The position numbers and the translations under genes are program-made. The notes under the pieces were generated by a model. The model saw only the letters and a program-made list of their open reading frames with translations. It was not told the origin of the DNA and made no database searches. DNA of 12,649 bases from Alectoria sarmentosa (taxonomy: Eukaryota > Ascomycota > Lecanoromycetes > Lecanorales > Parmeliaceae), in assembly GCA_009733775.1 (NCBI GenBank), contig WOGZ01000602.1, positions 1-12,649 on the forward strand. The letters are read 5' to 3'. Shown here piece by piece: positions 8,007-12,649 of the stretch; positions within the stretch are counted from its first letter, which is position 1; each line of letters starts with the position of its first letter.

Positions 8007-10011
8007 AAACATTCGTTTTTTTTTAAATTTAATTTTATTCGACATTATTATGCGTGAGATTTTTTATTATATAAATGATATAATAATTTAAAAAAAGATT
8101 ATCGTTTATCGTTTATAAATCTTTATAAAATAAAAAATTCGATATGTTCAAAAAAAGAAAACGTAAATAATAAAATTCGTTTATATTGAAATTAATATAA
8201 TATATTTTTATAACAATATCGATACGTTTTTAATATAAATTTCATTTTTAAATATTTTAAATGTTTTAAATGTTTTTTTTTCAAATGTAATGCTTTATTA
8301 AATTAATATAAAAAAAAAATATTAATTATTTTTATTATTAACGTCGTATATTTAATAAAAAAAAGATTATAAAAAAGATTTAATATTCGTTTATTATTAT
8401 TATATTAAATAATTGAAAATCATTATTAAAGATTACGATTTATTAATTTGAAAAATAAATAAATAATCGTTTTATAATAAAATTATGATTATGTAATTTA
8501 AAATTAAATATTTTTTAATAAATCTTTATTAATCTTATTCAATATGCGTTTTAATATTTTTGAATTTCATTTATTGAATTTATTATATCGTTTTCGTTCA
8601 CTCATTTCATTCGAAAATTAATTTAATCATTATTTTTATAAATATATTTAAAAATGTATTTATAAATTTTAACGTTAACGTAAACTTTTACATTAATATA
8701 AATATTATATTCAATTAATAAATATAAATTGTAAAATATTATTTAACAATTTTATTTAAATTTATTTTTTAAAATTATAATAAATTTATGTCGACGATAA
8801 ATAAAATATTCGATATTTAATTTAAAAATAATGTGATTATTAAATTTTTTTGAAAATCGTTTATTTGTTAAAAGTAAATAAAACATTTAATTAATTAAAT
8901 AATTTATAACAAAACATTTAAATACAAAATGTGTTAAATTTCGATAAATCTTTCTTATTTTAATAAATCTTTTCTATTTCAAATAATTAACACATTTCAA
9001 TATTTTTATATAATCGTATTATAATTCAAATTAATAAGTAAAAAACATCGTGTTTAAACACTTTTTTTATTTCTTTTATTCGAAATGTTATATAATTTAA
9101 ACGTTAAATAAAAAAAAATAAAAATTGAAAAATTCGAAAAATTCGAAAAAGTAATCGAAAATGTTTTATAATCATTTAAATTTGAAATATAAAATTCAAA
9201 ATTCGCGATATTCAAAATTGAATAAAAATAATGAAAATTCGAAAAAGAAAATCGAATTTTTTTTTTTTTTTTTTGAAAACGATTATGTTTTTTTGAACAT
9301 ATTCGTTATAATATTATATAAAAAACATTTCATTTTTTGACGAAAAACCGTTTTTTAATAAATTTAAATTTAATTTATTTGATGTATATCAAAAATCGAG
9401 TAACACATAATCGATAAATATATATGAGAATAAATTTTTCGATTAAATGAAATATTTCGAATTATATATATATATATGCGATTAATCGTAAAACCTACGA
9501 ATCGTTTTAAAACATTAATATTTAATAATAATAATTGATAAAATATATATAAATTGCGATCGATATATTGCGACGATAATAGTGATAATAATAATAACGT
9601 TATTAACGTTTAAAAAAATAAATATAATAATTTTAAAAGACATCAAAAAACATAAATATAATAATTTTAAAAAAAACTTTAAAATAAATAATGAAAATTA
9701 ACGATAATGATTTCTTTAATAATAACATATATTTTAAATTTTAAAAATATATAAATATGAACTTTTTAAATAAAGGTTTATAAATTTAATAATTATAAAT
9801 GCAATAATCGCAAATTAATTTCAAATTAAATTTTAATAAATTGAAATTTGCTCGCATAAGACGTTAAAATTAATATTTGAAATTTTATAAATAAATTCGA
9901 TTAATCACTCATAATGTGAAAATTAATTAAATAAAAAAAAATTCATAAAAACGAGAAAAGAAATAATTTATTTATTTTTAAACGATATTTTAAATTTTAT
10001 TTATTTTAAAA
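8007..10011. other. Very AT-rich flank, no gene recognised
   Basis: A hand count of 8041-8640 gives 34 C and 40 G in 600 bases (12.3% GC), with 17 of the 34 C in CpG. I find no domain or coding rhythm; the first ten CpG sites after 8041 spread evenly over the three phases. Small structures include repeated GAAAAATTC words near 9127-9150, a 9-bp inverted repeat AAAATTCGA/TCGAATTTT (9234-9242 and 9252-9260), an 18-T run at 9257-9274, and an alternating TA run at 9463-9477. It is probably an old, heavily mutated repeat. Confidence 0.7.
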
Positions 10012-10890
10012 ATGTGATTCGAAATTAATGAATTTGCAAAATAATTCGAATTTATTTTTATAAAATTTTTTAATAAAATCGTTAATGATTTATTTATCGA
10101 TGAAAACGTATTATAAATCGATATTCTTATTAATGATTTAATCGCGAATTTAATAATATTAAATGTTAATATATTTAATATAATTATAATGTTAAAGATT
10201 TTTAATGAACGCAATTACGTTTTATTTATTATTATAAATAAAAATTATTTAAAACGTTTTATTAAAACGAATTTGATTTAAAAAACCTTTTAATTAAATA
10301 ATTTCTTTAACGATTTATATTTAATCGATATATTCGATTTCATAAATAAATAATATAATCGTAAATTATCATTTAAATAATTAATTAATAATTTCATTTT
10401 GGAAATTAAAGACGTAATTTAAGATTAATTTACGAATATCGTGATTGTTAATTTAATCGAAATTAATATAATTAATAAATTTTTAAAACGTATTTTTATA
10501 AATGAAATATTAATTGATAATTTTTTTTAAATAATGAAAAATATATTTAATAATAATATAATGAATTTTAATAAAATTAAAAACGTATCGAAAAATCATT
10601 AAAATAATAAAAATAATATCAAATTTGATATTGAATATAACGTATATAAGAGATTTAATAATTAATTAATAAATTTAAAAAAGTTTTTTAAAAGTTATAT
10701 ATTATTTTTTGATAAATATTGATCGCAAATTGATTTTCATTAAAATAAATTTTATTTTGATTTTTTATATTTCATAAACACGAAAAAAACGTTCGATATA
10801 AACGAATTATTTTAATTATAAAATTCGATTAACACGATCGCGAATTATTATTATTTTTAAATAATACTTATAAAAATCGAGATCGTTTAT
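10012..10890. pseudogene. Possible fossil coding region, identity and strand unknown
   Basis: I do not recognise a gene here. In the plus-strand phase starting at 10012, CpG cytosines fall at codon positions 3, 2 and 1 in the ratio 21:10:4. That is a 3-base rhythm of the sort also seen in the proven integrase/RNase H relic. There are about 17 in-frame stops in about 290 codons, mostly TAA. Because CpG is its own reverse complement, the rhythm does not fix the strand. A minus-strand phase is also fairly open between about 10500 and 9990, including a 74-codon open frame (9990-10214). This may be the remains of an older transposon or repeated gene. Confidence 0.3.
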
Positions 10891-11960
10891 TTTAAATTTA
10901 AGTAATATTGAAAACATTTTTTATTTATTAAATTTCAAATTGAGATGAATTAATGATAAAGATATCGTTTATATAAAAAATAGTAATAACATTAATATTT
11001 AAATTAATAAAAACGTTAAAATCGACATTAATGAAAATAAGATCGATTTTTTTTATATATTTAATAAAAATGTTATATTAAATTCGAAAAGATTGTTTTA
11101 AATTATAAAAAGTTTTATTAAACTTATAAATCTTATTAAAATATTTTTCTAAAATATATTTAATAATTTATTTTATGTAAATCTTTTTTTCAACGTTATT
11201 ATAAAAAAAATGATTTTGACGTTTATTTATTTTAAATTTTAATTTTCGATGATGATTAAAACGAAAATCGTTTTATAAAATATAAATTTAATTATTAAAA
11301 CGAAAATTTCATTAAAATTCAAATCTTTTCATTATTCGAAATTATGATTTATTTAATAAACTTTAAAACGAATAATTTTATTCCGAGTTTCGCGTTTAAT
11401 AATATAAATTTATTTATTATAAAAAACAATGCGTCTTTTAAATAAATTGATAAATTTTCAAATCTTATTTTTTAATAAAAAATTATTTTCTTCGAATATG
11501 TTATTTTTTTATTATTTTTAATAAAAGTTCTTAATAATAATTTTTTTATAAATTTTCGATTCGTACGATTTCATTGCGATAATAATTTAAATAATTATTT
11601 CATAAAATTAAATAAAATTTAACGAAAAATCGCGCGATATAAAATAAAAATAATTTAAATAAAACGACGACGCATTATTTAATATATCGTTTTGAAAAAT
11701 AAAAATAAATAATGATAATGAATTGAAAATTGATGCGTCAATTTTAAAAAGATTTATAAACTTTATAATTATAAAAAATTTAAATTTAAATAATTAAATG
11801 AGTTTATCAACGTTTATTTCGCTTATAAATAAATAATTTTTAATGATAAAAAACGTTATAAACGACGAATTCTTTTTCATAATTAAATTAATTAATAATT
11901 ATAAATTAAATAAAGAATTATTCTTTTTCAAATTTCAAACGATTTTAAAAAATCGAATAA
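10891..11960. other. AT-rich stretch, nothing definite
   Basis: No gene or domain is recognised. Between about 10960 and 11350 one plus-strand phase (codons from 10961) has only about six or seven stops in 130 codons, and its first four CpG sites share a phase. This could continue the fossil coding region with a frame change, but the rhythm then fades. From 11350 to 11960 I see only low-complexity AT-rich DNA with scattered CpG. Confidence 0.5.
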
Positions 11961-11984
11961 TGTTATCAGTATATATAAAAGAAT

Positions 11985-12010
11985 AAGGTAGGGCTGAGCT
12001 AAAATACCTT
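11985..12010. repeat. Small inverted repeat AAGGTA/TACCTT
   Basis: AAGGTA (11985-11990) and TACCTT (12005-12010) are perfect 6-bp arms around 14 bases. It sits exactly where GC content rises. Six base pairs are too few to assign a function. Confidence 0.5.
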
Positions 12011-12227
12011 AAATTTGTATATGCAGCCAATCATAAATTTTATTTAATTTCGCCTTTTGAAATAGCGTCAGAATAGCGTCTTTAGACCTCTCGAGCGCCT
12101 TCATCAAAAATCTTTATGTAGAAATCTTACATCTTTTGTCTCTTATTCTCTTAAAGATACAATTTCCTCATAATTTCGTAAATTTCACAATTCGACATGC
12201 GTTTTTCAATGATGTTAAAATTATGAA

Positions 12228-12266
12228 ATTGGAATGTATATATATTGATATATATTTAATTCAAAT
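12228..12266. repeat. 39-bp near-palindrome in repeat unit 1
   Basis: The outer arms ATTGGAAT (12228-12235) and ATTCAAAT (12259-12266) flank an alternating TA core. One arm position differs from the perfect version in unit 2. It is the equivalent of 12420-12458. Confidence 0.75.
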
Positions 12267-12284
12267 ATGTCATTATTCGGGACG

Positions 12285-12311
12285 GCAGAGCGGCTTTCGA
12301 GAAACCTCTGC
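12285..12311. repeat. GCAGAG/CTCTGC hairpin, unit 1
   Basis: These are perfect 6-bp arms at 12285-12290 and 12306-12311 with a 15-base loop. They are conserved in unit 2. Confidence 0.7.
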
Positions 12312-12419
12312 GCTCATTTTTACATCTTTTGTCTCATATTTTCTTAAAGATTAAATTTTTTCAAATATCGCACATTATAAAGCATGTTTTAAGCTTTTCA
12401 ATGATATTAAAATCATGAA

Positions 12420-12458
12420 ATTTGAATGTATATATATCGATATATATTTAATTCAAAT
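12420..12458. repeat. 39-bp near-perfect palindrome in repeat unit 2
   Basis: ATTTGAAT (12420-12427) and ATTCAAAT (12451-12458) are exact inverted arms. Between them is an 18-bp perfect palindrome centred on TCGA (12430-12447). The DNA could extrude as a cruciform, or bind a symmetric protein. Confidence 0.85.
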
Positions 12459-12476
12459 ATGTTATTATTCGGAACG

Positions 12477-12503
12477 GCAGAGCGGCTTTCGGGAAACCTC
12501 TGC
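12477..12503. repeat. GCAGAG/CTCTGC hairpin, unit 2
   Basis: Arms at 12477-12482 and 12498-12503 enclose a 15-base loop that differs from unit 1 by one A/G change. Stem and most of the loop are conserved between units although other parts of the repeat have diverged. Confidence 0.7.
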
Positions 12504-12649
12504 TCTCATTCAACGAATTATTTTCTTTTTTGAATAACATTATAATCCTCTATCATATTTACGAGATTATTATATCGTTGAAATCGCATTAATCTATTCT
12601 ATAATAATGATTATATAAACATATAATATAAATCTTCAAAAGTTGCGAG

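Larger units (their letters stand above)
12127..12510. repeat. Tandem direct repeat, two units of about 192 bp
   Basis: Unit 1 (12127-12318) and unit 2 (12320-12510) align over their length with one or a few short gaps. Each starts TTACATCTTTTGTCTC and ends with a GCAGAG/CTCTGC hairpin before CTCATT. Unlike the LTR pair, their differences include transversions (for example T/A near 12143 and G/T near 12312), so this is not RIP divergence. A weak partial match to the unit's right end at about 12065-12107 suggests a decayed third copy. The whole array is under 400 bp, near the length below which RIP is known to be inefficient in Neurospora. Confidence 0.88.
11961..12649. other. Less mutated edge, higher GC
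   Basis: Base composition rises sharply here (33% GC at 12241-12300 and 40% at 12061-12120), and C in non-CpG contexts becomes common. It contains an imperfect hairpin, a tandem pair of about 192-bp units, and about 140 AT-rich bases at the end. No convincing gene is seen; a 72-codon plus-strand open frame at 12136-12354 runs through the repeats. It looks like the border of the RIP-mutated block, perhaps leading to host unique sequence beyond the window. Confidence 0.65.

Noticed and set aside
9463..9477. Alternating TA run as a regulatory site
   Set aside because: Simple TA runs are expected in DNA this AT-rich and nothing nearby needs regulating.
9990..10214. 74-codon minus-strand open frame as a real gene
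   Set aside because: Lys/Ile/Asn/Leu-rich product without a domain, and stops crowd its phase upstream; kept only as part of the possible fossil region.
1..11960. Regional centromere
   Set aside because: AT-rich, RIP-mutated retroelement DNA is typical of many fungal centromeres, but it is equally typical of other AT-rich blocks, and sequence alone cannot tell.
11985..12010. tRNA-like or SINE A-box on the minus strand (TAGCTCAG)
   Set aside because: No B-box, cloverleaf or tail follows at the right distance; eight bases alone are not enough.
12136..12354. 72-codon plus-strand open frame
   Set aside because: It spans one whole repeat unit and part of the next, with no start context or domain, and the second unit does not keep the frame.
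1..12649. Mitochondrial or bacterial-endosymbiont DNA, suggested by the very low GC
   Set aside because: There are no organelle genes, tRNAs or ribosome-binding sites; instead a nuclear-type LTR chromovirus with strand-symmetric transitions and retained CpG.

Overview
The window looks like nuclear DNA from a filamentous fungus, most likely an ascomycete. It is a gene-free, extremely AT-rich block, about 12% GC in the stretch I counted by hand (8041-8640). It is saturated with C-to-T and G-to-A transitions of the kind produced by repeat-induced point mutation (RIP). I see no intact host gene, tRNA, rRNA or CRISPR array. The open reading frames longer than 60 codons are fragments of broken genes or chance openings.

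Layout: (1) 1-901 is very AT-rich flank with A-rich tracts and a small 17-bp tandem repeat. (2) 907-8001 is one complete but dead Ty3/Gypsy LTR retrotransposon on the minus strand. It has 204-bp LTRs (TGTTA...TAACA), a TTTTT target duplication, a purine tract next to the 3' LTR, a gag relic with a zinc knuckle, and a pol relic in the order protease, reverse transcriptase, RNase H, integrase, chromodomain. This makes it a chromovirus. gag and pol read almost end to end with one clear internal frameshift; the rest of the damage is transitions. Most catalytic residues were lost by G-to-A changes. (3) 8007 to about 11960 is older, even more AT-rich sequence without a recognisable gene, although 10012-10890 keeps a 3-base rhythm in its CpG positions that hints at a fossil coding region. 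(4) From about 11960 to the end, base composition rises to roughly 30-40% GC on sampled lines. That end holds a tandem pair of about 192-bp units with nested palindromes and looks like the edge of the mutated block.

The most unusual feature is the mutation signature. Cytosine has been stripped from nearly every context except CpG. In 8041-8640, 17 of 34 C are in CpG against about 2.3 expected. The two LTRs differ at about 43 of 204 positions, all transitions, yet three of their four CpG sites are identical. Classic Neurospora RIP prefers CpA, and ordinary methyl-CpG decay removes CpG, so a CpG-sparing process is the point most worth following up.
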